A DNA stretch of 64,000 bases from Gnomoniopsis sp. IMI 355080. Lineage: Eukaryota > Ascomycota > Sordariomycetes > Diaporthales > Gnomoniaceae. The notes below the pieces were generated by a model. It saw only the letters and a program-made list of their open reading frames with translations. It was not told the DNA's origin and searched no databases. This document shows, piece after piece, positions 1 through 11,781 of the stretch. The position numbers were made by a program, and so were the translations under genes. The stretch is from NCBI GenBank assembly GCA_027946555.1, contig JAPEVC010000082.1, forward strand, positions 62,001 through 126,000, written 5' to 3'. Every line of letters begins with the position of its first letter. Positions within the stretch are counted from its first letter, which is position 1.

Positions 1-3000
1 AGTCTCCCCCGCTGGACAAATCTGCAGGAGTTCATTTCTGTTCTCCTGCGCAGCCTCTCACGTCATTCCCCCGCCTTTCCCCCCAAATTTTGATATACAA
101 CTCATCAATTTTTGAAGCTCTCTGGAGTATCGTTACCTACCAACCACATTGGTATTGCTTCTTTTCCATATTAGGGTCCATACAGTAGCCACTAGTACTC
201 CACTCAAAGCCTCAGGATACCTCTTTTTTGCAACCAAGAAACATCGGGGGTCGCCTGCGCCCGCAGCGGGGCCCCCCCGGCTCTGTACCTCCTCCTCACC
301 GTGGAGCGTTGCAATAGGTCGTTACTTCTAGATTTACTCACTTACCTTTCGCTCGACTCCGGCACCACCGCCTTAACCCCCATCTGCTTGCTCCCGTCCA
401 AGTCTGTGATGTCCGGATGCACAAAGCGTGACGTTCCGATTGAGGGAAGGTGGCGGGTGACAGACCTCGGGGCCCCTTTTCTGTGACTACAGCTTCCCGA
501 GCCTTGGGAAGACTGTTCCCCGTTTCTACGGGGTGGTGCTCAATCTCGTGTTTTCGGGGATTCCAAGGGTATTTTTGCTCTTGTAGATGCGTTGTCGGGG
601 GGGGGGAGTATAATAGATGACGACATGCGCAAAGAAAAGCCTAGCCTAGCTTCTGTTTTGGGTTTTCTGTGCGAACGTTACTTGGGGCTATTGCAACTAT
701 CACCTATCACACGTCTAAGGTTTACAATCCCAGAGAGTTGCCGAGTCCTTCCGGTGCCTGCCTTGTTCCCGGGCTCTTCCCTCCCTCAACAAAAAGAATG
801 GATCTGAAATGCATATTGCATCTTTTGCCACGTTTTTGTGACACAGCAGCTCACTCGCGACGGCTGTGTGACCCGGGCAACTAGATGTTCGGAACGGGCA
901 TCAAGGTTGACTGTTTTTTCTGCCAGTGCGACTGCGTTGCGAAACTCATCGCTACTTGCGCGCCCCCCTCCGGCCATTGGAGGCCCAGATGCCCCCCGTT
1001 CTATGACTGGCTTCCTAGTCAGTGTTTGTATCACTGCAATTCCTGCGAAGCTTCGCCTCAAGAATTTTGTTTTTGGGATGAACGGGCTCTGTTGACACTG
1101 AGCTTGGTGGAAAATTTCGGCCCTGTACCAAATTTGGGGAGACAGTATTCGCACTACACTGTACGTTTCGCATGGAGCTTGAGAAAAAGTGCATCCATTA
1201 GTGGCCCCAAGAGATTTCTTCGTTGCTAGGTACCTAAGGTAGCACTGCTTTCCGCTTGTATTTGGTAGGCCGAATGGATGTCTAAGGCCGCCTCAAAGAT
1301 GGTTGTCTCCGTCTGTCCCTTTCACAGACTTGTAATCAATCTCACCGACGCCTTGCACCCAAAACGTGGAGAGCCAACCAGAGTGGTTTTCCCGATTCCC
1401 TTTGTATGTAGACCTTATTAAGGATGTATTGAAGTATGCTCATGCCACCGATACGAGAATGCAGTCCAAAATAGAGGCACCATCCGCCTGTGTACGGACT
1501 GCTGATGCAGTGCACTGGTGTAAATTCTGCAGCTCAAGATTCCGAGTTACGAAAGTCATTTCTCTTACGATTTGGGCTCGGCTTGGTACGATAGCATATT
1601 ATAGTTGTGCGCTGAAACTTACGCGCGCGGTACTATTTACAATTTGAGCAATCCAACACATACTCAGACTTCGGGCACTTGATGCGATACTCAATGAGGG
1701 AAACCTGGGGCAAAGCTTCCAGTACGTACTGTTGTATATTCAACTTGAACCATAAGATACACTTTCCAATTTTTTCAGGAGGCAGTCCATACAGAAAGCC
1801 ATTGTTGTCCGCTACTGCGAGAGGTCCACCTTGAGATGACTGCACATCGAACATTCTGCTTCAACTTGCCAACAATGCACAGCCAGTGAGCTCTTGTATT
1901 TATCAGAAAAACATCTGGTCAACTCAATTGTTTGAGAAGGAGTCAGTGTGCTAATTTTATTCCATAGTCGCTTATGGCTTTTCTGATGTGCTGGTCCAGG
2001 TGGCCAAGCAAGTCTGGGGCTTGACCTGAAGTTTGGAGGCGGCTTCAGACACACTACCATAACGCAATTCTTGAGACCTAAAATTCCTTTAGCTTTTCAA
2101 TGGAACAATCAATTACGTGCACTTTTATCAATCACTGAGGTCAATATTTGACTGGAATTGGACCTCAGCAAATTCAAGTGATGGCCAGTTTTGCACATTT
2201 CGAAGGGGTCCAAGTGAGAATTGAGGGGTGCGTTTGGTCAAATTTGAACCAATCAAATGATGCTCTCGTTCTCCTTCCGTCCTGAAGTGGAAGGTGTGGG
2301 ATGTTGTCCATACCCCACACCGTGCTGTTAGCCCTGTGCTATAACCTGACGGCCTCTAGAAAATGCTCACCTACGGTATATACGTGTAGGTATGAATTAT
2401 TGCTTGGATCTTTACATGTTGATCGAGTGACTTGATGCAGTTTAGATCAACAGTCAATGAGACTGTTGAGCAATCAGCACCAATTCTGTCTTCTGTCACA
2501 TCCATGGATCGTTCCTCTCATCTTCAACTTTCAGTCCTGATACTCAATTGTTGCAAGTTTGTCCATTCGCCTTCACGACTATAAGGATTCTTGAATGGAT
2601 TGATTTGGAAATCAAATGACAATACAAATCGAATGATGGTTTCGGTCCTGCCACTCTCTCTGACTTATAAACCATCGGGAACAGGCCCACACCTGGCCCG
2701 GGGGCAGGCAAAGATGAAGGAACGAGGAACGCATTCTAACTTTTCAAGTCTAGGTTAATAGAAGTTTGCGACCAAGGGGTTTAGTGTCTCATTAGCGGAA
2801 GTCGAGACTTCCAATGTGTTCTGAAATACGCTCGGCGGTTTTAGTGTTCCAATAGAATTCCGATTCATTGTTGGTCTTCCGAACTTCACCCTCGAGTCGA
2901 TGTCAGATAATGTCAAAATGGTCCTCATCACACACGATCTTCTTACGATGCCCCTCAAGTATGCGTTCATCACTATCAAGAACCGGTATCGAGGCAACTC

Positions 3001-4677
3001 AAGCCCCTTCTGTCTCACAAACTCCGTGTCGTTAGATTTCGTGGAGTGGAAATTGCCATCCAACCCATTGCCTCCCACGGCCGAATGTAACTTGCCGCCC
3101 AGCTCAGTTAAGATCTTCCAAAGTTAAGTTAGAGTTAAGTTAAAGTGACTGTGTAAAATTAGGCAATATTCGCTGGACAACATCGGCGTCAAGTCGCTTG
3201 GCACAAGGAGAATATGCATTGTTCGTGCCATTCTTGGAAATAACTTCGAAATTATGGTGCCTCCAAATTCCTCACCAAAGTTCTAATCATGTTTAAATTA
3301 CAAGAGGTGAAAGCTTCCATCTTACAATTTTGAGAATTGTTCAAAAGCATTGACAGTGTACCTTTATGAAAGGATTTCGAACAGCCAAGCCGGGCCGGGA
3401 GGCATCGCACACATTAGCCACAACAAACACCAAGCGGGTTTTACTGCAGCTTGTTCATGAGAAGACTATCTGTGAACTTACATGGTATGAATATGTTGAA
3501 TTGATATGAGTGGACGAGCGATACATGAACTCGTCCTGATTATCCGACTCACCCGGGCCCCGGATGGCTTGCCGCGAGAAGGGGGGCTAACAGACTATTT
3601 CGAATTTGGTCCCACTCCTGTGAGTCCAGCAACGTTCCCGGGGATTACTCCGGGAAAGAGGCTTTCTAACTATTAGCCGAAACGCTTCTCTCCTTCCTGT
3701 TGGCGTTCAGAAACCCCAGAGACCAGGATGAGACGCTCATTAGACCAGAGACGGAGCTGTGCCTCTGACCTGCATAAATGCCTAAGCAGTTGGGTGGATA
3801 ATCCTACGCTCTTGCATGCAACACCCTTTTTAGATTGGCTCGCAGTCTCTTGAAGCAAACCAACAGTCAAAGACACCATCGGTCAAGCCAGGTTGTGATT
3901 GGCGCGTCGCAGAAGATGCGTCGACTAGGCGTCTAATTCAGTCGTTCCAAACTGTCGGGTTCTGAGCCACGTCTCTGATTTGTCCTATGTGAGTACCCAT
4001 GCGCCATCCTTGATGCCGTTGTTGAGTCTTTTCTACATTCATTGGTGGTACTAGACGATCGCCATCTGATGAGCGCCGCTGCTCGGCACGTAGGCTTCTG
4101 GCCTCTGGGCAGCACTGAGCTTGTCCATATCTCCCGCCGCGCTCGCACGATGATACTTTTCTGTTGACAATAGTCATCCGAGGACTATACCGATTAAATC
4201 AGTGCAAGTATTCAAGATTGCTGTATTAGAAGGGGAACAAAATCTGGTGTATCCAAGATGGGCCTTCTGTGACGGCAGTGCCTTGCTGCAGGTGACGGTC
4301 AAGCGTTGCGCAGCCTACATACAGCTCGCGCTGTAAAGCCCCCAGTCTCTGCTCTAATTGCAATGCTGCAGCAAACTCAAGCATGTGCTTTCAATTTATT
4401 AGTGGGGGTGACTCTGGACAACGGGAAACGTACCATTCTTTCGTCAACTTCCAAGATAACCGCCACCAACAACCGACTGTCCCGCAGGGTCGGGTCTACC
4501 CAGGCATTCATCAAATTGATCCAAATTCTCCGGCTTGTGGATTTTCTCCTGCTCTCGGGCCGTCTTATACTGTCCTAAGCCCGATCTGAGAGTCTTTCCC
4601 ATTTCTTGTTCTTCCTTTCTCGCATCCATTTATATGGACCCGCGCTTCTGTGATACCTTTGTCAAGGGTAGTCCAAT
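1..4677. other. Gene-poor left flank
   Basis: I find no supportable gene here. Open frames are short, overlap on both strands and show no family motif or spliceable continuation. The first kilobase is pyrimidine- and G/C-run-rich (for example a run of ten G at 597-606, and a small hairpin CCCCG-loop-CGGGG near 518-534), which would fit a promoter or leader of a gene lying off the left edge. The middle (about 1.5-3.5 kb) is more A/T-rich, with a short GTTAAGTTA-type repeat near 3118-3143. The last few hundred bases should contain the promoter of the RTA1-like gene. A non-coding transcript cannot be excluded. Confidence 0.5.
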
Positions 4678-6182
4678 ATGGACAGCTCCGACGCGGAAGA
4701 CTGTACATCGTCAACCTGTCCCGTCGACAGCGGATTCCTTTTGGAGCAACCTTCGCTCGTTGGTACGGTGATACTACTTACCTTGTTTGCGGCCCTTGTG
4801 CCGGTGAACGTCTGGATCGGCGGAAGATACAGGACAACGACATATTCCATCACGCTGACCTTGGGTTTGGTACTGGAAGTCATCGGATATGTTGGAAGAT
4901 TGATGCTCCGGTTCGACCTCGCCAGCAAGACATATTATCTCCTGTTCGTCCTCGGCACCACCACAGGTCCGACCTTCATCACTGCCGCTATCTACACCAT
5001 CCTACCACATTTGGTTGTACTCTATGGGAGTGATGTGAGCGCTCTACAGAAGCCACTCTGGCTGAGCTACTTCTTCCTCATTTTCGATGTTTTGGCACTC
5101 GCCTTTCAGGCTTTGGGTAGTGCATTTGCGGCGGAGGGCTTCGACAGACTTGAAGTAAGTCAATACGTCCCTTGGCACTTTTGAAAATGGCGTACTTACG
5201 GGCAGCGGCAGATCCAACAAGGAGTAAATGTACTCATTGCTGGCTTAGTTTTCCAGCTGATCAGCATTATCATCTTTTTCGGCGTTTACTTTTGCTTCAT
5301 GCGCCATGTTGTTCAAAACAGAAACTTTCTCGATCCTCGGTTTTCTGACATTTTTCTCTCTGCCAAGTTCAGAACGGCTCTACTATGTACGTGTCCATCT
5401 CAGCCTAATCCTAATGTAAAGAGAACCCCACAAAGACTAATATCTTCACGGTAAAAGCTATACAAGTTGCCCTGGCCTTTGTCCTGGTCCGGACTCTGGC
5501 CCGAATCATTCAACTATCTAGTGGCCTGGGATCCACACTTTCGCAATCGCAAATATATCTTCCCGTTCTTGAAGGCGGCCTCGTCCTTGCCGCGGTCATT
5601 CTAATCACAATTAAACCTCCCGGACTGTCATTCGGGCGGGCCTGGGGTGTCACTTCTCCATCCAATACGAAAGCCCGAAGATACTCAGCGGCGCTATTAT
5701 ACCCTACACAAATCGGTCCTGCGTCTTCGCTACAACAACTCCAAAGGAGATCGTTCCCGTCTCCACTCGGGTATGGATACAACTTGGCTACCGGCAAAGA
5801 ACCCAGATCACCGCCTCCATCGGCAACCACACACAAAACCGACTTTGAAGAAGCAACTGTTGGAAGCAGTCGAAGATACTCGCCGAGTTGGGCTGCGCAC
5901 AAACGCCAACACTCGGCGAGCTCCGTCAAAGCCTCGGAAATACCACCTTACGAGCGACCAGCGAATAACTATACACGAGTTCCATATATCCCACCACAAG
6001 CTGGCAGCCTCAGCCAGCAGTACGGCCAAGGGTCCGTGGTGGAATCACAAGTTGTGGTAGCAGCTGGAACGAGTGATGGATCAAGGACTGGCGGCTCCGG
6101 CTCCGGCAGCGCTGGCAGGAGGGCAAGACAGTCGCCGAGGGCGTACCAACAGGACTTGGTGAGACATGACGCTATCTGGTAG
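4678..6182 (+). CDS. RTA1-like seven-helix membrane protein
   Basis: Member of the fungal RTA1/RTM1 family (Rta1p, Rsb1p), plasma-membrane proteins linked to resistance to lipid-active toxicants and to sphingoid-base translocation; the exact substrate here is unknown. Exons 4678-5154, 5212-5386 and 5458-6182 join in frame to 458 aa. Seven hydrophobic segments are visible, roughly at residues 26-46, 53-72, 84-110, 127-146, 163-186, 219-236 and 248-267, with the polar N-terminus expected outside. After the last helix comes a tail of about 190 residues rich in Ser, Pro, Arg and Tyr that ends in a Gly/Ser stretch; it is longer than the core requires and probably cytosolic. The start ATG has A at -3. 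The gene converges on the CFEM receptor with only 179 bp between stop codons. Family call is firm, role inferred. Confidence 0.9.
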
Positions 6183-6361
6183 AGAGAACATCTCCAGGTG
6201 CGATGTGATGCTTAGTGTGAGACCTGCGGAAGTTCACTGGCTACGAGCTGTTGTCCAGGAGTAATTTGCAAATCATGTGTTTCGGAGTTCTTTCTATTTG
6301 TTGCAGAGATCCCTGCTCTGCGAACCTTCCCAGGATTATGTCCTCGCTTTAGTGGCAGCAT

Positions 6362-8093
6362 CTATGTTGATTGCTTCACTTGAATCCCCAATTGGTAGCT
6401 CTCTTCAACGTGGTCTTCTATTTCAGAGTCACTGTTGCGTCCGTGTCCCTGATAAGTCGGAGCCGGCGTCAGGGGAGGAGACGGTATCCTGTCCCACTCA
6501 CCATCACCATGGCCAGCTCTCATCAAAGACAGTTCCATAGGTTGCAGCGAGCCTCTCCGGGTCGTATGTGGTTGAGACTTAGACTGTAGGTTCCTCGCCA
6601 ACTGATCTGACAGAGAGCCTGGCGTCTTGGATGGTTCAAGTGTTGCTGATCGAGACGTGTGCCCAAAGTATTTAGGGAAGAACGAGGAAAGACAGGCTGT
6701 AAGCATCGGTAGGCAAGCCCCCATATAACATACGGTGAGCTCAATACCTGCCAAAATTTCCAGCTTGGCATAGTACCAAGTCGGATCGCGGGTATACGGG
6801 TCTTTGATGATCTGAACGAGACGGACTATTCCTACAAGACAGCCACTGAATCAAAATCGTTAGTATGCGATGCAGAATCTGGATCTAGGGCCCTTACTCA
6901 CAGCCCACCCAAGGTGAATATGCCAATCACGACAATCTTTTGCCTCCTCCTCATCTGCAGTCTCCCGACATGACAAGCCGGGAAAGCGATGATACATACA
7001 TCTTGCAGAACACTGATACTAACACGTACTCCGTGTGTGACCAAGTTGCTGCGGCACATCCCAGACGTAATGTCTTTGTTCCAGAAGTAAGCGATCGGGC
7101 GACATTCGAGGAGAACTGTCAGGGTAGTCGCGATGCCGGTGAGGGCGAGAAAGCCGATGAGAGTCCAAGCCGCTATTCTGGATCGTGCCGAGCGAAAGAT
7201 GCTCATGTAGAAGAGAACGATGGCGATCTTGGTAAGACTCAGGGCGATTGGGATGTTTATTGTCACAGCGAAGACTAGTGACCGGAGAATAAGTTGCTGC
7301 CTCAGTGCCTAGGAGGGTGGGAACTGTGATTCTATAGCCCTTGGCCTCACTTACCGACTTTCAGAATCTCCACCACGGTTTGCGTATCGTCTATGTCCCA
7401 CATATGTCTTCCCAATCCTTTCGTACTGTCTAAGCGTAAAACAGTCAGCCTTAAAGGGTAGGGTATTTGACGATAGGTTGGCACCGGTCGCGGTTCATGG
7501 GCTACATACTGATGAGCAAGAGCAAAAATGTGTTGATGCTTAGGACGAAGCAAACGAAAATGAAAACATCGTCCATGCCATGTCGTTTGGTTGCGAACTT
7601 GCCGCCAATGCGAATCAGCGTGGAGAATATCACGATAGTGCCGAGAACAGCCGCTCCGGCTATATAACCCGTTGATCTATTTTCGTGTGATAAATTGCAA
7701 ACTGTCGCTTGGGCCTTGTAAACGCCTGTATGTGCCATGTCTGTCAGCTCATTGCAGCAAGACAAATCTTTCCGAACACGTACGCATAGTGTCTTCCATT
7801 GTGCAGCTGTCCATGAGACACACCGTGACAGTGTCAAGCATAGTTGGTCGACATCGGCAGGCCATGGATGAGAGGTCACAGCCGAAGCTGGAAGCTGTCA
7901 TATTTAGGCATGATGTCTAGGGAACGTTTACATCAGTCCCGAGGTCTCAAAGCTTTCAAAGCTTCGAGAAAGTAGAACTCACTCCACAGGAAGTCAAGTC
8001 GCTCCCATCGAAAATGTCTGCAGACGCGGAAAGCACGAAGAAAGCAAGGACAAAACAGATATATCGATGCAAAAAGGAGCTGAAAGCGCTCAT
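6362..8093 (-). CDS. CFEM-domain Pth11-type G-protein-coupled receptor
   Basis: Six exons (8093-7983, 7916-7784, 7725-7510, 7429-7355, 7274-6902, 6845-6362) join in frame to 463 aa. The N-terminus is a signal peptide (about residues 1-25). A CFEM domain follows, with eight cysteines at 36, 40, 50, 57, 59, 70, 75 and 91, matching the CFEM spacing (C-x-C pair, then x10, x4, x15). The Asp usually four residues after the third Cys is Ser54 here. The rest is the rhodopsin-like seven-helix domain of the Pth11 family: GLGRHMWD after the third helix region, PIALSLTKIAIVLFY, a WYYAKLEILAG segment, and a Ser/Pro-rich cytosolic tail from about residue 360. In Magnaporthe, Pth11 senses surface and host cues upstream of G proteins; the ligand here is unknown. 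The first two exons are too short to stand out as open frames and were found from the cysteine pattern and splice sites. Confidence 0.87.
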
Positions 8094-9064
8094 AATCGCG
8101 ACTTTCACGGTCTCTGCTGCTCATACATAGTAAAACATATCACTGGAGTTGCCGCGCGCAGCTGCGACCGAGAAGATCATGGCTATACCACCTTTATACC
8201 TTATAGTCTTCCTAGTCTACTATAAAAAGCTCGTGACTCGACATGCACAGAAAATAGGTATGCGTTTTGGCCTCTGCGTCCTGCCACTTTCCGGATGCCC
8301 ATGTACAAGGTCATAGCATTCGGAACAAAAAAAGAAGGAAAAAGACAGGGAGAATAGACTGAGCGTCTTCGCTTATTTGGCCCAATCACGCGGACAAAAG
8401 TGAATACGCGTACGAAGTATTGCGGCAGTTAATGCGCATTTCGGAGAATCTACGGAGCAGCCAAGCTTTGTGGGCTATCAGAAGCAGAAAGCAAATCCGA
8501 CTGGAAGTCGTCACCTTGAGAATCTGACTCGAACATATCCTGTTAACCCGGGTCACTCAGGCCGTTCGGCTTGGCTTGGACCACAAGATGAGGGCCGAAG
8601 CCTTGGCTTGGCTTGGCTCGGCTGTGAAGCTTATGCGGGTTACAGTCGCAGATCAGTGGGAATCACAGGTAGACGTCTCTGTCTTTAGCGAGAGTCACCC
8701 GTCAACGAAGCGTCGTGATACGCATAGCTTACTTGGCTTGTAGAACCTGGTAAGTCGGGTTTGGGGGAAGGTTCTCGATGTATCAAATTGCTATACTTGA
8801 CACCAATGCAACCCCTATCATATCCGACCAATTGATCAATTACTTGGAATCACCTCGAGTAAGCTCCGGGAGCTGAGCCAAGCACGAGGCCTGGTGGTAG
8901 CTTCTAAAAGCCCCAAAGGGCAGGCTTGGCTCAGGCCGATTGACCTGGTCCATCGCCTAGACTGTCAAATGAAGTGATCCATGTATAGATCACCTTCGAA
9001 CAGAAGCTTGTTTCACGATATCTTGAGGGTGGGGCGTTAGGCGTTTTTTCTTCTTCAATCGTCC
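8094..9064. other. Intergenic: receptor promoter and COQ7 3' side
   Basis: No gene is supported. The right half holds imperfect runs of CTTGG/GGCTT (about 8570-8650 and 8920-8940) that give it a locally repetitive look. It should contain the upstream region of the CFEM receptor, which reads left, and the 3' untranslated region of COQ7. Confidence 0.5.
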
Positions 9065-9889
9065 CTACACCTTTTCGCTGACCCAGATCGCTCCGCGACA
9101 TCCCATCCTAATGACCCCCGTCAACAGCCAATGCGGCTCCGCCTTCTTCGCATCATGTTCCACGGCATGGTCCAGATGCTCTAGTTCCTCGTCCCGTATC
9201 TTCCTTAAGGTGCCAATAAGCTCCCTGAACTCTTCGCCCACCTCGTACCCTTCCTCCTCCCAGCCTCTCACCATCTCCAACAGTACTCTGATTTGCCCGT
9301 TGTAGTGGTCCCCAATTTCCGTCTCCACGGCCTCAGTGCAGGCCATGGCCGCCTCGCGTCCCATCATGGCCGTCGTCCATCCCAGTCCGTACGACATGAC
9401 TGACCACAGGGGATACATAGCCGTAGGCCGCACACGGTGCTTCGCAATGAGCTTGTTGAATGTATCGAAGTGGCCGGCTTCTTGGTCGTACATGTGCTTC
9501 ATGAGCGGTCGCAGATGAGGCTGGCGATTGACGAGCGGGGGCGTTTGGGCTGTGTAGATGAGGGTGGCGGCGAGCTCGCCCGCTTGGTTGACGCGTAGCG
9601 CAGAAGAAAGGAAGTCGCGCTGCGCTTGGGTCAGAGGCTTGCGTTTGCCTTTATGTGTATTTGGTGACGAGCCATGCTGGGCTCTGGAGGAGGGCGCGGA
9701 TGGGAGCGTGCTTGATGTCGAGGACTTCTTGCTGTCTGCAACTTCGGCCGGCCGCGTGGGTGTTGTCGAGAGCCGCCGTCTCGAGCCGGGAGAGAAAAGC
9801 GCTGGTGCGAGAAACTCGTGAATTGGAAGTTGTCGTGAAGCGCTCAAAGCGCGCTGTGAAGAACACAGCATCTTGCCTGAGAGTGACAT
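9065..9889 (-). CDS. COQ7: 5-demethoxyubiquinone hydroxylase, mitochondrial (COQ7)
   Basis: Di-iron monooxygenase that hydroxylates demethoxyubiquinone in the penultimate step of ubiquinone synthesis, on the matrix face of the inner mitochondrial membrane. Single exon, 274 aa. Residues 1-50 are rich in Arg, Ser and Ala with almost no acidic residues, as in a mitochondrial presequence. The catalytic core starts near residue 90. Metal-ligand motifs of the family are present: QAGELAA (Glu105), DQEAGH (Glu137, His140), TEAVETEIGDHY (Glu186/Glu189, His195) and DEELEH (Glu234, His238). An in-frame ATG at 9973 would add 28 residues, but the ATG at 9889 has A at -3 and gives a cleaner presequence, so I chose it. 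Divergent from the SET gene across 243 bp. Confidence 0.95.
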   Translation of the reverse strand: MSLSGKMLCSSQRALSASRQLPIHEFLAPALFSPGSRRRLSTTPTRPAEVADSKKSSTSSTLPSAPSSRAQHGSSPNTHKGKRKPLTQAQRDFLSSALRVNQAGELAATLIYTAQTPPLVNRQPHLRPLMKHMYDQEAGHFDTFNKLIAKHRVRPTAMYPLWSVMSYGLGWTTAMMGREAAMACTEAVETEIGDHYNGQIRVLLEMVRGWEEEGYEVGEEFRELIGTLRKIRDEELEHLDHAVEHDAKKAEPHWLLTGVIRMGCRGAIWVSEKV

Positions 9890-10132
9890 ATTGGCGAATG
9901 GCGATCTCGTTTGGGTTTCTTCCCTGGACGTGAGTGTCCGAGATGAGGATTTCGGGCAAAGTCGTGAGCTCATCAATCTCGAAGGTGGTCCGACAATTCG
10001 GGACCGCTTCGGCGTGCAGGGATGACCCGGCCCGCAATGCAAGGCCTACAGCTACCCAAGACAAATGTTGTGTTTGATATTGAGCCCTGTATAAACCTTC
10101 TCTCTTGAACACAATTGATACTTCCCTTGGAA
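9890..10132. promoter_or_regulatory. Divergent promoter between COQ7 and SET gene
   Basis: Only 243 bp separate the two start codons, so both promoters and both leaders must lie here. If COQ7 started at the upstream ATG (9973) the gap would shrink to 159 bp. No clear TATA element is seen. Confidence 0.55.
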
Positions 10133-11781
10133 ATGCCTCGGGAACGTCTATCCCTAGAAGCCCTGCCGGCTTGGATGGGCTTCAATAATGCAACGTTGAC
10201 CAACATTGAGATCCAAAACATACAGCATAAAGGCAACGGTCTCATCACTCGAGCGTCATCGACTGACATTGGGCAAGCTGCTCTCATTACTGTGCCCCGT
10301 GATCTAATATTGAATGCCGGAGCTGTCGAGGAGTATGCAAAAGAGGACAGGAACTTCCGTGCGTTCCTCGATGCTTGTGGGCACAAGGTCAGCTAAGAGC
10401 TCCCATGCGACACTAAGGAGGAGACGAGAGATTTGGCTGACGGTCCTGACAGAGTCCGAGGCACGATGTTCTGCTGTTCCTCTTGGTCCAATTGATTGTC
10501 TCTTCACGGCCGGCGGAGCGCGTTGCCGCGTCAAATCCATGGACCGAATACGTCAAATTTCTGAATGATCATGTTCCTGTACCAACCCTGTGGCTCGAGG
10601 ACGATCGCATGCTTCTCCACGGGACATCATTGGAAGTATGCTGTCTTGATCTCTCTCATATACAAGCTTTGAGCCTTGAGCAAATCGAAAGCTGACCTGT
10701 TTCAGTCTGCCTTGAACGCCAAAATGTTAGCCCTTACCTCAGAGTTCGACGACATACGAGAAAAGTCATCCAAGATCGAGTTTTGGAATGCCGCACTGTG
10801 GGAAGCTGCTACACCTGTTCGTCTAACGGACTGGTACCTTGTCGATGCTTGGTATCGGTCCAGGGTGCTCGAGCTGCCCAGGTCCGGGCCCTCTCTCGTC
10901 CCGTGTCTCGACATGGCAAACCATTCAACAGAAGCCAATGCGTATTACGAAGAGACTCCGGAAGGCGATGTCGTCCTTCTGCCTCGTCCCGACAGGAAGT
11001 TCGACAGTGGGGAAGAAGTCAGTATCAGCTACGGCTCTGAAAAGTCGGCAGCTGAGATGTTGTTTTCCTATGGCTTTCTGACTCCTTCCTCGGTTGCCCG
11101 TAGCCTCATCTTACCCCTCAGCCCGCTTCCCGACGACCCGTTAGGCAAGGCGAAACTCCACATCTTCACCGGGATGCCTTCAATACAGATCAGAGTGGAT
11201 GGAGACAAGGCCGACTGGTCGAGTCCTTTTGCTTACCTGAGTTGTCTAAATGAGGAGGACGGCCTGCATTTCAAGCTCTTGCAGTCTTCAGATGGTGACA
11301 CAGAACTCAGAATGTTCTGGCAAGAAGAAGATGTGACCGGCAAGGACGAGTCATTCGAGACAATTGTTTCGGAGCATGAGATGTACGATGTTTTCAGACT
11401 ACGCGTGAATATGGTCGTCTCTCAGAAGGTCCAGGAGCAGTTAGACCGGCTTGGTGAGACTCATGAGACTGAGAAAGCAGCGAATGTTACTATGAACGCC
11501 ACGAATGCGCGGGAACTGAGACGCATCGAAGAAGATGCTCTGCGCCGCACAGCCGCAGCTCTCGAAGATCAGGTCAGTGCTTCCATGTCAAACATGTTCT
11601 TCCTGAGTCCGAGGAGCCGTCATAAACATTGAAAAGAAGCTAATTTGGACGCGGCGAACAGCGGACAGACCTTCTCGCTTCACCGAGTGTCTCGGCCTAC
11701 CTTGCGACCATGGAAGCTCCAATGGAAAATGAAGACGTTGCCGACCTTGATGAGGCTGCCGACGTCGATGACTTCAGCTGA
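10133..11781 (+). CDS. SET-domain protein lysine methyltransferase (RKM/SETD6 type)
   Basis: Four exons (10133-10387, 10453-10635, 10706-11572, 11662-11781) give 474 aa. The protein has the split SET fold of Rubisco-LSMT-like enzymes that methylate ribosomal proteins or elongation factors in yeast (Rkm family). Visible parts are the N-terminal SET strand with KGNG (residues 33-36, the AdoMet-binding GxG), an inserted helical region, DMANHS (residues 215-220, the NH motif), GEEVSISYG with SYG at 254-256, and LLFSYGF-like text just after it. The C-terminal third is the Rubisco-LSMT substrate-binding region, and an acidic tail ends in DVDDFS. The last intron acceptor (GAACAG at 11656-11661) was chosen because it restores the conserved acidic C-terminus; reading through the intron or other acceptors loses it. 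The substrate cannot be told from sequence. Confidence 0.88.

Noticed and set aside
2755..3078. 107-codon minus-strand frame in the left flank
   Set aside because: Reads somewhat like protein, but shows no family motif and no extension by splicing on either side.
1500..3500. Repeat-induced point mutation (RIP) tract
   Set aside because: The region is moderately A/T-rich, but CA/TG dinucleotides are plentiful and there is no recognisable mutated element.
9651..10112. 153-codon minus-strand frame overlapping the COQ7 N-terminus
   Set aside because: Overlaps COQ7 out of frame and has no motif; the COQ7 frame carries the presequence.
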